DNA from: Closterium sp. Naga37s-1
Lineage: Eukaryota; Streptophyta; Zygnematophyceae; Desmidiales; Closteriaceae
Length of the DNA: 64,000 nucleotides
NCBI GenBank assembly: GCA_947471745.1
Contig: CANJKZ010000955.1
Span: forward strand, 2,167,501-2,231,500
Direction of reading: 5' to 3'
Shown here: piece after piece, positions 22,198 through 33,220 of the stretch
Numbering within the stretch: the stretch's first letter is position 1
Layout: each line of letters starts with the position of its first letter
The notes under the pieces: generated by a model
The model's database searches: none
Told to the model about the DNA's origin: nothing
What the model saw: the letters and a program-made list of their open reading frames with translations, nothing else
Translations under genes and position numbers: made by a program

Positions 22198-22523
22198 TGC
22201 CCATGTGTCATGCCAATGCACCCCATTTTCTGTGGCCCTTTGTAGTTCACTACGCTGCGCACTAGCTTAACCTGTGGCCCCGTTCCTCACGCCCACAGTT
22301 TCGCCGACTATACTCTAGACCGGATTCCCTACGCTTGGGTCTACATTCAGTGTGTAAATTTGTCTTGCCCACATCTGCGATTCTCGCGCGGACAAGCTCT
22401 CAGCCCGCACTGTCTCTTGTGTCTTCCTTGGTTTCCCCCTAGACACTTTTGTGTGTCTGTTCTACCACCCTTTCTCTTGCCGCTTCCTTAGCTCTCGTAA
22501 CGTCACATTTGACGAGTCTGTCT

Positions 22524-22775
22524 ATCAAGCAATAAAATGTAGGCTTATATAACGGGGTTTATGAAGGGGCTAGGATTAGGAGCCTAGGCCAAGGGTTTCG
22601 AGAGAGTTTGTGCCAAGGAATGTTGAGAATGGTTGGAGTTCACAATAGGACCAAAGGTACATATAACAAACTAACAAGGAAGAAGGTGCACCACCTACAA
22701 GAATTAGTATAACTACAGCACAACTACAACTAAATGAAATTATAAATAAATATATAGATATAATATTTCCAACAT
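22524..22775. mobile_element. 252-bp insertion with TSD TGTCT, probable solo LTR
   Basis: TGTCT occurs at 22519-22523 and 22776-22780, and removing the insert restores the copia alignment (DESV...). The insert is AT-rich. On the minus strand it begins ATGTTGGAAATATTATATC and holds a TATATATTTATTTATAA-like stretch, which suggests an LTR read on the minus strand. No related copy lies in the window. Confidence 0.6.
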
Positions 22776-23213
22776 TGTCTCCATTTACAGTCGCTTCCCC
22801 AACCAAGGTACTCCGGTTCCCCCCCTTCCCATGTTCCCCACTCCCACTCCTCTTCCTGGTCCCATCCACTCGGTAGCTCCCCTCCCCCCCGGTCCTGCCC
22901 TGTGTGGTCTATCGCACGTCACCCCGTAGTCCCCTCCGTCGCTTGCGTCATTCTCACAGTCTTTGTAACAACCTTTGTCGCCGTAGCCAGGTCTCGCGTT
23001 GCAACGGCTGGTCACTGTGGACGGTTGGGGTGCTGATGTAGCTACTGAGGGTGTTGGTCCTGGGGGTGCTGACTCTGGTGGTGCTGACTATGGGGGCGCC
23101 GACATTGGAGGTACCGGCACTAGTGGTTTTGCCAGAAGAAACCCGGACTCTGGGGATGGAGTGTGCCCTCGTTGTTTGGCGAGACTACAGCAGGAGCAGT
23201 AGCCTCATAGTAA

Positions 23214-23215
23214 GT

Positions 23216-23285
<70 letters not shown>

Positions 23286-23290
23286 ACAGC
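23214..23290 (+). repeat. CAG trinucleotide run in copia F
   Basis: About 25 near-perfect CAG units with a few CAA interruptions. In element B a CAG run occurs in Gag (27985-28018) instead, so this one arose separately in the linker. Confidence 0.85.
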
Positions 23291-24105
23291 AACAGACGGC
23301 ACATCAGTAGCCGCAGCAGAAATTCTCACCTCCGGTGACTGGTCTTCGGGTACCCGGTCTTCCCTTTCCTTTGTTTCACTATTCGCCTACTACCCCACTG
23401 CCTCTCACGGACCTATCTCTAGCCCCTTTCTCTCCCCATTCTCTGTCTCCTAATCTTCTCCCTGATACCGCTCGTCTCTCTCCCTCTTGAACTACGTCCA
23501 GTTCTCCTTGTGCCCGCCCCTCGTCTCCTGTTCATGAATTTCACCCTATGCGCCTTCCCTCCTCGTGTTTCTCCTCCTCCACTCCCATCCTCACCTCCAT
23601 CCTCTCTCACTGTCTTCCCTCTTCTACTCTGTCACTTCCTTTGTACCGCTCATCCTACAGTCTCTGTGCCCTTTCCTCCGTTGTCACGCACCCGAGTGCT
23701 CCTCATTCGTCTATCTCTTCACTTGTCGCTGCTGTCATTGACTTTGACTCCAATCACACCGACTTGACTACGCCGCTCAAGTAGTCTCTTACACTGCCCA
23801 ACCTCAATCGGTAAGGGGTGAGTTTGCCCTTGGCTGTGACTTCCTAGAGGACATGCAGTTTGAGGTGGCTTTCCTTGCGGCCGCTGCTCCGCATCTCTGT
23901 TTCATGCAACTCCCGTGCGTGACCCTGGCGCCTTTGACATATCGACTCCTCGCACCTACAATGAGCTAGTCTCACGACACTGGGCCTGTAAGTGGGTAGC
24001 AACCATAGATGCAGAGATGACATATTGGAGGTCCACAAGCACTTACGGCGACGCAACCCCCCCTCTTGGGGAGAACATAGTTGACGGCATGTGGAAATTA
24101 TAATG

Positions 24106-24464
24106 GTTCACCACGAAATGAAATACAGATATTATTCATGGTAATAACACCAGGAGCAGAGGCTTGCCATTGGCAAGCACACCGGTGTGAGAAGCAAAAT
24201 ACATGATTCCCTACCCTGATGAATTCAAGTCCTCAGGCGTATGTAGAGTTTTTATTTGCATTAATAAATTGTTAACCTGATGAGCTAGAGTAATGTTTAT
24301 GGACAGCCCGGATCTTGGAACCGCATATAAAAAACTATAAATATGAGGTGGTTATTCAAGGCCATGTATCGTAATTCCCTTGTTTGTTTATGCCCTTGTT
24401 TGTGTAATACTTCCTAGTGCCTAATTTACGTAAGTGTAGGTTTTTCCTGCCTTTCTGTTACGAG
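24106..24464. other. Unassigned AT-rich stretch between copia F and gypsy 1
   Basis: No reading frame, LTR or repeat recognised. Base composition differs from the GC-rich copia sequence. It joins the truncated F to the outer end of the gypsy LTR, with no target duplication there. Confidence 0.4.
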
Positions 24465-24805
24465 TGCAATTGAGTGAGCGAGCGAGGATTGCACTATCGA
24501 GACAAGAATACAATGAGCGAAGGATTGAGCGAATAACATATAGCGAAGCTACAGTGGTAACGGTGACGTGTGGAAAATAGGGTGCGCGACGGGCCTAGCG
24601 CCGAGGTTGGGGATTGTCGAGGCGGAGTTCCGGAGCGCGGGTTACCAACCGAACCGTGAGGTCGCGTCGTGAACAGTGGCGGGAATAGTGTCGAGGCGAA
24701 TGTCGCAAGTGGTAACGGATTATTGTGGGGTGCTGTTGGCGGGAAACAGTGGTGTACGCGCTGAGCAGGGAAGTAAGGAAGTAAGGAAAGGAAATTTTCC
24801 TTACA
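24465..24805 (-). repeat. 3' LTR of gypsy 1
   Basis: 341 bp, TGTAAGGAAA... to ...CAATTGCA on the minus strand. It is preceded on its inner side by a run of about 21 G on the minus strand (24809-24829), the polypurine tract. Confidence 0.9.
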
Positions 24806-24842
24806 CTACCCCCCCCCCCCCCCCCCCCTAAGGAGGCCCTTC

Positions 24843-25777
24843 TTACGAAAGCGCGTGTACATCCCGGAAATTCCAGCTGCGCAGATACTCGGTGAGGACG
24901 GGGTGGTTTTCGATTCTGTCCAGGGGAACCCAATTGTCTGTGATGGGCGTGCGGTCTTTCCAGCGGATCAGAAATTCGACCCTTCGAGCTCCCCGTGGGT
25001 CACGAACTCGGTGGCTCATAATATTTTCGGGCGTGATGATTGGTTCTGTCGGCGGTCGTGTCATGCTGGGTGGGCGGTTGCGGGGCAGTTGGCTGGTGGA
25101 TGGTATGTAAGGGCGAAGCAGGCTGACGTGGAAGGACGGGCTGACGTACCAGTCAGCAGGGAGGAGGAGGTGGGCGGTGACGGGTGTGATCATGTGACTA
25201 ATGCGAAATGGCCAGCAATATCGGGGGCGGAGTTTCGGGGTTATGGGCAGGCGGAGGTTTTGAGTGTCGAGTAAAACTAGGTCATCGTGCTGGTAAGTGA
25301 CAGGTCTGCGGTGGCGGTCAGCGATGCGCTTAGCGATGACGTTGGCTTTTTTAATTGCCTCGGCTGCCCGGGTCCGTGCTGCTTGTAAGATTTCTGCAAA
25401 CTGTTGCGCACGTGGTATTGGGTTGTCGGGATTCGGGGTCATGGGTACTGTAGGGTCTTGTCCGTAGTTCTGGTAAAACGGTGACTGTTGGGTCGTGGCG
25501 GATGGGGAGTTGTTGTACGTGAATTCGATGAGTGGCAGCTGTTGTTCCCAGGTGGTCGGATCGTCGCACGTGGCTCGGATGAGTTGCTCCATGGTCTGAT
25601 CTGTTTGTTCTGCCTGTCCGTTGGTTTCGGGGTGGTACAAAGAACTAAATTGTAGTCGCGTGCCGAACTGCTGCCACAGGTTCCGCGAGAAGTTGCTGGT
25701 GAATTTCGTGTCGCGGTCGCTGATGATCGCTGCTGGTATCCCATGTAGTCGAACGATGGTGGAGATGAATAGGCAGG
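24843..25777 (-). pseudogene. Gypsy 1 integrase C-terminal half and chromodomain
   Basis: Continues the integrase frame broken by B. It contains IISDRDTKFTSNF with the second catalytic Asp, YHPETNGQAEQTDQ, and the C-terminal region with PSFHVSLLRPY. A chromodomain-like tail follows (GARRVEFLIRWKDRTPITDNW) to the stop at 24843. No stop interrupts this part. Chromodomains in this place guide integration to marked chromatin in related elements. Confidence 0.9.
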
Positions 25778-25912
25778 TGTCAGAACATTATATAGCTTAT
25801 GCTGTTGTGTAGGCTATAGTGGGGTATCCCATAGGGGGTACAACCCAATTAGGGTTTCCTATATGTACTCACTTCATTCATAGTTCAACCATCCTTGTTC
25901 TTCATTTCCACA
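25778..25912 (+). repeat. 5' LTR of copia B (135 bp)
   Basis: TGTCAGAACATTATATAGC to TTTCCACA, identical to the 3' LTR. Contains GTAGGCTATAGTGGGGTA and ACAACCCAATTAGGGTTTCC. Very short for a copia LTR. TTATATAG near the start is a possible but unusually placed TATA element. Confidence 0.96.
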
Positions 25913-25950
25913 TGGAATCAGAGCAGGTCCCCTCCTAGGGACTGCTTCTA
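25913..25950 (+). promoter_or_regulatory. Primer-binding site and hairpin of copia B
   Basis: TGGAATCAGAGCAGG starts immediately after the LTR and matches the initiator-Met tRNA complement with one change. It is followed by the paired stem GTCCC...GGGAC (25927-25942) and the box GGGCCCACC (25951 onward), the same order as in A, C, E and R. Confidence 0.8.
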
Positions 25951-26946
25951 GGGCCCACCGAAGCGCGCCCCGAGGCGCGTTTTCCTTTTTTTTTTAGCGA
26001 CCCTCCGTGTCGCCCCTCGCGGCCCCGCCGCCCTCCCTACGCGGCCCCGCCGCCCTACTAACGCGGCCCCGCCGCCCTTCCTTCGCGGCCCCGCCGCCCT
26101 GCTCGCGCGGCCCAGCCGCCCTCTGCTTCGCGGCCCCGCCGCCCTGCTCACGCGGCTCCGCCGCCCTCTGCTAAGCGGCCCCGCCGCCCTACTACAGCGG
26201 CCCCGCCGCCCTCACGTCGCGGCCCGCCCGCCCTCTGCTTCGCGGCCCCGCCGCCCTGCTCACGCGGCCCCGCCGCCCTGCTCACGCGGCCCCGCCGCCC
26301 TCTGCTAAGCGGCCCCGCCGCCCCACTACAGCGGCCCCGCCGCCCTCACGTCGCGGCCCGCCCGCCACCCTACCTGCGGCCCGCCCGCCGCCCTACCTGC
26401 GGCCCGCCCGCCGCCCTACCTGCGGCCCGCCCGCCGCCCTACTTGCGGCCCTACCGCCGCCCTACCTGCGGCCCGCCTGCCGCCCTACTTGCGGCCCTAC
26501 CGCCGCCCTACCTGAGGCCCGCCCGCCGCCCTACTTGCGGCCCTACCGCCGCCCTGCCTGCGGCCCGCCCGCCGCCCTACCTACGGCCCGCCCGCCGCCC
26601 TACCTGCGGCCCTACCGCCGCCCTACCTGCGGGAGCCGCCTAGCAGCGGCACCGCCGGGAGCCGAGCCGCCCTGCCGCCGAGCCGCCCGGGAGCCGAGCC
26701 GCACTGCCGCCGAGCCGCCCGGGAGCCGAGCCGCCCTGCCGCCGAGCCGCCCGGGAGCCGAGCCGCACTGCCGCCGAGCCGCCCAACAGCCGAGCCGCCC
26801 AGCAGCCGCGTCGCCCTGCCGCCGAGCCGCTGAGCAGCCGAGCCGCCCTACTGCCGAGCCGCCCGACCTGCCCTGTCCGGTGAGCACAGCCCCACTGTGA
26901 CTGCGTGCCCTTCCTCTACTGCTTGCACTGCTCGTCTGTCGTCGTC
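25951..26946 (+). repeat. GC-rich tandem-repeat leader of copia B
   Basis: Three successive arrays: CGCGGCCCCGCCGCCCT-type (about 26000-26370), GCGGCCCGCCCGCCGCCCTA-type (about 26340-26640) and GAGCCGCCCGGGAGCCGAGC-type (26650-26870). A splice-donor-like CCGGTGAGC lies at 26878-26885, and a pyrimidine-rich stretch precedes the gag ATG. Nearly all of it is C/G. Confidence 0.88.
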
Positions 26947-27984
26947 ATGGCTACCCCTAGTGTCCTCGCTTTTGACGCTGAGGGTCGAGCCATTGACTTT
27001 GAGGTCTGGGTCGACGACCTGCAGCTGTTCTTACAGTGCGATAGGGCGGACGGTCTTTCCCTCTTTGACCTCACCTCTGGCGCCTCTCCTGCCCCTGCTA
27101 CTGATGCTGACCCCACTGTTCGCTCTCAGTGGGCCACCCGCGATGCTGCTGCACGTCTTGCTGTGCGTCGCCACCTGCCTACCACTGAGCGCGCGCACTT
27201 TAGTCAGTACAAGAGTGCTCAGACCTTGTACGACGCTGTAGTTGCGCGCTACTCTTCCCCTGCCACTGCTGCCCTGAGTCGCCTCATGCTACCGTACCTC
27301 TTTCCTGACCTTACTGCCTTTCCCACTGTCGCTGACCTCATTACGCACCTCCGCACTAGTGACACTCGCTACCGCGCCGCCCTTCCTGCTGAGTTCTGCG
27401 CCAAGAACCCCCCCCCCATGTACATCACTCTCTATTACATAGTCACACGCCTCCCTGACTCCCTTCGCGTAGTCAGGGACCACTACCTCTCGGTCTGTCC
27501 CACCACTCTCACTGTCGACCTCCTCGAGAAGTCCCTCCTGGCGGCGGAGAAGAGCATCGTCGCTGTAGGAGCCTCTCGTGGTGACCCTCGCACCCCCATC
27601 TTTGAGGGGTGTTCTCCTTCCCCCCTGCTGCCCTCTGTTGCCTCTGCTGCTGCTGCCGACCTGCTTGGTCTTGAGTCGGTCTGCGCGGCGTCTGCCCCTA
27701 GCGGGAGACGCCGCCCTGGCAGGGGCAAGGGGGGCAAGGGCGCGGGTGGAGCTGGCGGGGGCGGTGGAGGAGGCGGTGGAGGCGGAGGAGGGAGTGGGGG
27801 TGGCGGTGGGAGTGGTGACGGGGGCGGTGGTGGCGGTGGCAGCAGCGGAGGAGGAGGCGGTGGTGGCGGCAGCGGTGGGAGCGGAGGCAGCGGTGGTGGT
27901 GGAGGTGGAGGCAGCGGTGGCGGAGGGGGTGGAGCTGGTCGGGGTGGTGCCCCGCAGCGTAGCGGCCCTGGTGGTGGCCAGCGT

Positions 27985-28019
<35 letters not shown>

Positions 28020-31000
28020 TTCGCGGGACATCCCCCCGCCCCAGCAGCTCCGTGAGTGGTACACGCAGCGTCAGCGGGGTGGGGGTTTTGGTCCGTGCAC
28101 CTACGTCCTTCGTTCCGGTGACCGAGCGGGTGAGCAGTGTGGGGGTGCGCACCCCACTCAGCGCTGCTTTGGCCGCCTGACGGACGCTTGGCGTCAGCAG
28201 TTCCCCGAGGCCAGTGAGATTCCCCGTTGGGGAGAGCTGTCTAGGGCTGGCGTAGCTGTCTTTGATCTTGACTTTGATGCTATCCTTGCTGCCATGTATG
28301 CTGTGACTATTAGTGAGGAGGGTGACTGTTACCAGTGTTTCCCGCCCGACCCGGGCATTGGTACTGCTGCGCCAGGTACTTCTGCGGCTGCTGCTCTAGG
28401 TGCCAGTGCGTCTGCACTCTCAGGTACTGGTGAGGCTGCGCTCTCAGGTACTGCGTCGGCTTCGGCCTCCCTCACCTTCACACTTGACTCAGGGGCTTCT
28501 CGCTCCTTCTTTCGAGACCGCACCACACTCACGCCGCTTGGCCGGCCGGTTGCAGTCTCCCTGGCTGACCCCTCTGGGGGTCCTGTCCTCTCTCACTTCT
28601 CCACTGTCCTCCCGTGTCCGGCTGCCCCCTCGGGCACCTTGTCTGGTCTGTACCTCCCCTCGTTCTCGACGAACTTGGTGAGTGGTGCTGACCTGCAGGA
28701 TGCGGGGGTTCACCAGTTTACTCCTGCGAGTCAGCGGGTGACCCACTGCTCGGATGCCCGCACAGGCCGACACCTGGCCACGTTCTCGCGTCGGCCAGGG
28801 TCGAGTCTCTACACACTGACCACTGCGTCTCCTCCTGTCCCTGCGTCTGGCCAGGTAGCTGCGTCGGGTCAGGTGTTTGCTGCTGCGTCCAGGTCTGGTC
28901 CTGAGTCTGCCCCCTGCTCGTGTCGCCGCCTGTCTCACGAGACTCTCCTGTGGCACCACCGTCTTGGCCACCCCTCCTTGCTTCGTCTTCGGGGCATGGC
29001 TTCCCGTGTCCTTGTCTCTGGTCTTCCCCGGTCTCTCCCTCCCCTTCCTTCGGGACCCGGACCTTCTTGTGTCCCCTGTGTCGAGGGGCGGCTCCGGGCT
29101 GCCCCCCACTCCTCCCAGTTTCCCCCCACAGAGGCTCCTCTGCAGACGCTTCACATGGACGTGTGGGGCCCCGCCCGCGTCCGTGGGCAGGGTCACGAGC
29201 GCTACTTCCTGCTGGTGGTTGACGACTACTCGCGTTACACCACAGTCTTCCCCTTGCGCAGCAAGGGTGAGGTCACTGAGGTGTTGATCGACTGGATCCG
29301 CGCAGCTCGTCTCCAGCTCAGGAGGAGCTTCGGCTCGGACTTTCCTGTTCTGCGTCTGCACTCTGACCGAGGCGGAGAGTTCTCCTCTGGCCTTCTGCGA
29401 GCCTACTGTCGTGCACGAGGCATCCGCCAGACCTTTACGCTTCCGGACTCTCCACAGCAAAATGGGATTGCTGAGCGCCGCATTGGCATGGTCATGGACG
29501 TCGCTCGTACGTCCATGATGCATGCGGCTGCCCCCCATTTTCTGTGGCCGTTTGCGGTTCGGTACGCGGCGCATCAGATCAACCTTCACCCCAGGGTCTC
29601 CCGGCCGGAGACCTCCCCAGCTCTGCTGTGGACGGGGAAGGTCGGCGATGCGTCTGCGTTCCGTGTCTGGGGATCTCGGGCGTTTGTCCGCGACTTGTCT
29701 GCGGACAAGCTGTCCCCTCGTGCTGCTCCCTGTGTCTTCCTCGGCTTCCCCCCTGACGCTCCAGGGTGGCAGTTCTACCACCCCTCCTCTCGTCGTGTTC
29801 TGTCCTCCCAGGACGTCACGTTCGACGAGTCAGTCCCCTTCTACCGCCTCTTCCCCTACCGCACTCCTTCCCTCCCCCCGCCACCGCACTTCCTTGTGCC
29901 AGGTCCCCCCCCGGTAGACCCCCTACCCCCTCAGGGTCCTGCCCCTTCAGGTGTGTCCCAGGTAGACGCAGTCGAGCCGGTCGAGGTTGCTGGTGACTCT
30001 GGTCCTGCTGCGGGTGCTGAGCCTGGGGGTGCTGAGTCTGGGGGTGCTGAGCCTGGGGGTACTGCGACTGGGGGTGCTGAGCCTTGGGGTGCGGAGTCTG
30101 GGAGTGCTGAGCCTGGGGGTGCTGCGACGGGGGGTACTGAGCCTGGGGGTGCGGAGTCTGGGGGTGCTGAGCCGTGGGGTGCTGCTACTGGGGGTGCTGA
30201 GCCAGGGGGTGCTGCGTCTGGAGGTGCTGAGCCTGGTGCTGCGGAGCCTGCGGCCACTGGACCTCCCCTTGTGGCGTCTGGCGGTGCGGGACCTGGCGGT
30301 TCTCCGGGTGCTTCGCCTCGGCGGGAGCCCCTCTCTCCACAGGAGCTGCGCGAGTGGTTTGCCCGGCGCTGGAGGCGTGCTGCTGGAGCTGGAGGTTCTT
30401 CGGCTACTGAGGGTGCTGGTGCCGCGGGTCCCGGAGGTACTGGAGTTGGAGCTGCTGAGGGCGTTGACGCTGAGGCTACTGCTTTCGGTCCTGGAGGCGG
30501 TCCTGCTGGGGGTGCTACTGGTGCTGCTGGAGGTCCTGGAGCTGGAGGTGCTGCTGGCGCTGGTGCTGCCGCTGGGGGTACTGGTGCTGTCCCTGCTGTG
30601 TCTGGAGTCGCCGCGCGGCCTAGACCGTACTTCGTTCCGCTCCTTCAGCAGGTTCTTGGTCTCCCGCCTTCTACTGGTCCTCCTCCTCCCTTAGAGTGTC
30701 CACAGCCTGTCCTGTCACAGTTACAGTTACGGCCGGCCTCCCCACTGCCCGCTCCTTCTCCCTACACTGGTCCTACTGGAGGTCTTGCTGAGCGTCGTGA
30801 GCCTGCGTCTCGCCCTGCGTCGCCTGTCCGTGCTGCTCGCACTAGTGGTCGTGGTTCGCGTCAGCGTCCTCCTCCTGTCCCTGGCACGCACCGGATGTCT
30901 CTGCGTCCGTCCACTGCTCCTCTGCGTGCCCCTTTGCCTTCTCCTCCTGAGTCCTCTCTTCCTGCTCTTCCTGACCCGGAGTCGGACTCTCTTCGTGCTG

Positions 31001-32880
31001 CCAGTCCTGCTGTCACACGTCTCCTTGCTACTGTCGTCACTGACCCCTCTTTTGAGTCCACTGCTGCGTCTGCGCTTGTTGCTGAGCTCGTCGACTTTGC
31101 TGCTCGCTGTCGTCTAGACTACGCTGCCGGTCTTGTTGCTGAGTCTGCGTCTGTCTGTCCTCCGTCCGTCGGGGGTGAGTGTGCTCTTAGCACGGACGTC
31201 CTTGAGGACAGGCAGGAGGAGTTCCGGTGTCTGGCTGCTGCTTCACCTCATCTCGCGTCCGTACTACTTGCCCCTGAGGGAGACCCGGATGCACTAGACA
31301 TCCCGACTCCGCGCTCTTACGCGGAGGCCGTAGAGGGTCCCTACTCCTCTCAGTGGCAGGCAGCTATGGATGCAGAGATGGCGTCCTGGAAGTCCACAGG
31401 CACCTACGTTGACGCGGTTCCCCCTCCTGGGGCGAACATCGTCAGTGGCATGTGGATCTTCAGGGTGAAGCGGCCGCCGGGCTCTCCACCTGTCTTCAAG
31501 GCGCGGTACGTCGCTCGTGGCTTCAGTCAGCGGCAGGGAGTTGACTACTTTCAGACCTTCTCTCCCACCCCGAAGATGACCACTCTTCGGGTGCTGCTAC
31601 ACATAGCCGCTCAGCGCGACTATGAGCTCCACTCTCTTGACTTCAGTACTGCTTTCTTGCAGGGTAGCCTGCACGAGGAGATCTGGCTGCGCCGTCCACC
31701 TGGCTTCACTGGGACTTTTCCTCCTGGCACCCAGTGGAGCCTCCGACGGCCAGTCTACGGTCTCCGCCAGGCACCGCGTGAGTGGCACGACACACTGAGG
31801 ACTACGCTTGCGGCTCTTGGGTTTGCTCCCTCTACTGCTGACCCGTCGTTGTTTCTGCGCACCGACACTTCTTTGCCGCCGTTCTACGTCCTCGTGTACG
31901 TCGACGACTTGGTCTTTGCCACAGCTGACACTGCTGGACTAGCCTACGTGAAGTCCGAGCTGCAGAAGAGACACACGTGCACAGACCTGGGTGAACTGCG
32001 CAGCTACCTTGGCTTGCAGATCACTCGGGACAGAGCACGCCGCACCATTACCTTGACTCAGTCACACATGGTGCAGCAGGTCCTTCAGCGCTTCGGCTTC
32101 ACGTACTCCTCGCCTCAGGCCACTCCTCTGTCTACTCGCCACTCGCTCTCAGCTCTGCCTTCGGATGAGTCCGTAGAGTCGAGTGGCCCGTACCCAGAGC
32201 TTGTTGGCTGCCTCATGTACCTGATGACCTGTACACGACCTGACCTTGCATACCCTCTTAGCATTCTCGCACGCTATGTTGCTCCTGGGAGACACCGACC
32301 AGAGCACATGGCTGCAGCTAAGAGGGTGTTGCGCTACTTGTGCAGTACGTCGGGCATGGGGCTAGTGCTTGGAGGGCGGAGTCCAGTGGTCCTCACTGGG
32401 CACGCGGACGCTTCTTGGGCAGACGACCAGGCTACACAGCGGTCGTCGCAGGGTTACACCTTCAGTCTTGGTTCCGGCTCTGTCTCGTGGCGGGCTACTC
32501 GCTCGTCCTCTGTTCTCAGCTCCAGTTGTGAGGCTGAGATCTACGCCGGGGCCATGGCTGCACAGGAGCTTCGCTGGCTCACCTACCTGCTGACTGACCT
32601 TGGAGAGCCGCCTCGTTCTCCTCCAGTGCTGTACGTAGACAACAAAGCCATGCTGGCCTTGTGTCGAGAGCAGCGCTTGGAGCACAGAACGAAGCACATT
32701 GCTCTCCGTTACTTTCTTGCTCGTGAGCTGCAGCAGCGTGGTCAGTTGCGACTTGCTTACGTGGCCTCTGAGGCCAACACTGCTGATGTGTTCACCAAGG
32801 CACTTGCGCCTTGTGACCATCAGCGCTTCTGCACCCAGCTGGGTCTTGTACCTGTCTTGCCTCACTTGCTCTCTTCTTGA
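26947..32880 (+). CDS. Gag-Pol polyprotein of copia B, intact
   Basis: 1,977 residues in one frame. An in-frame ATG lies at 26905, but 26947 is chosen because MATPSVLAFDAEGR matches the start in A, C and E. Order: Gag (1-260), poly-Gly (267-335), CAG-coded poly-Gln (347-358), zinc-finger-like C-X13-C-X3-H-X4-C (384-407), protease LDSGAS (Asp 514), GAG-pre-integrase LWHHRLGHP (669) with CVPC. The integrase has Asp 738, Asp 807 and Glu 843 (D-35-E). A long Gly/Ala/Glu/Ser linker follows. RVT_2 has YVDD at 1651-1654; RNase H has GHADAS (1821), SCEAEIYAG, VDNKA and NTADVFTK. It should make virus-like particles, cDNA and integrase in the cell. No frameshift or stop separates Gag from Pol, as usual for Ty1/copia. 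Confidence 0.97.
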
Positions 32881-33085
32881 CCTTGCTTGTACTGTTACAT
32901 ATATATACCTGCTCTTGCTTGTCTAGCTCTATATATATATGTGTACTCCTGCATGTGAACTGGCCTTGTGGCCTTGTCGTTGTGCTCGGACTGTGTGGTG
33001 ACTTTGTGATCCACCCTGAGCTTGCTCTGCTTTGCTTGACTGGTCTTGTGACCCCTTGTTCTCCCCCACTTTGCCTATGGGGGTG
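32881..33085 (+). promoter_or_regulatory. Conserved 3' UTR and polypurine-tract hairpin of copia B
   Basis: About 205 bp, closely conserved in G, I, D, C and K (blocks GTGAACTGGCCTTGTGGCC, TGTGTGGTGAC and TGACTGGTCTTGTGACC). The last bases form CCCCCA-CTTTGCCTA-TGGGGG, a six-pair stem whose 3' arm is the purine tract that should prime plus-strand synthesis. K differs widely in protein but keeps this region. Confidence 0.7.
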
Positions 33086-33220
33086 TGTCAGAACATTATA
33101 TAGCTTATGCTGTTGTGTAGGCTATAGTGGGGTATCCCATAGGGGGTACAACCCAATTAGGGTTTCCTATATGTACTCACTTCATTCATAGTTCAACCAT
33201 CCTTGTTCTTCATTTCCACA
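33086..33220 (+). repeat. 3' LTR of copia B (135 bp)
   Basis: Identical to the 5' LTR. It starts directly after GCCTATGGGGGTG and is followed by the GCAGG target duplication and resumed gypsy integrase sequence. Confidence 0.96.

Larger units (their letters stand above)
15301..24105 (+). mobile_element. Decayed copia F, split by D and a 252-bp insertion
   Basis: Plus-strand copia relics of the B family run from the gag start (15301) to the start of reverse transcriptase (24105). The integrase core was already deleted before D entered: sequence before the insertion ends at HMDLWGPA, and after it resumes at APHFLWPF. No LTR was recognised at either end. The 3' half of pol is missing beyond 24105. 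Confidence 0.8.
22198..24105 (+). pseudogene. Integrase C-terminal, linker and RT-start remnant of copia F
   Basis: Resumes after D with APHFLWPFVVHYAAH and continues through the integrase C-terminal region and TSHLTSLS (B: VTFDESV), where the 252-bp insertion sits. It then goes through the linker (GGADSGGADYGGAD), a CAG tract and a run of stops to TPRTYNELVSRHWACKW and ENIVDGMWKL at 24103. The B equivalent continues for another 500 residues, which are absent here. Confidence 0.78.
25778..33220 (+). mobile_element. Intact Ty1/copia retrotransposon B, TSD GCAGG
   Basis: 7,443 bp with LTRs (25778-25912, 33086-33220) identical over all 135 bp. The target duplication GCAGG is at 25773-25777 and 33221-33225. 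It has a primer-binding site, a leader, one uninterrupted gag-pol frame, a conserved 3' UTR and a polypurine tract. Insertion split the integrase of gypsy 1. Identical LTRs mean recent insertion. It is the only copy here that looks able to make all its own proteins. Confidence 0.97.

Noticed and set aside
27400-27425. Programmed frameshifting at the C10 run in gag
   Set aside because: The intact element B reads gag and pol in one frame through the run; a shift there would truncate Gag early.
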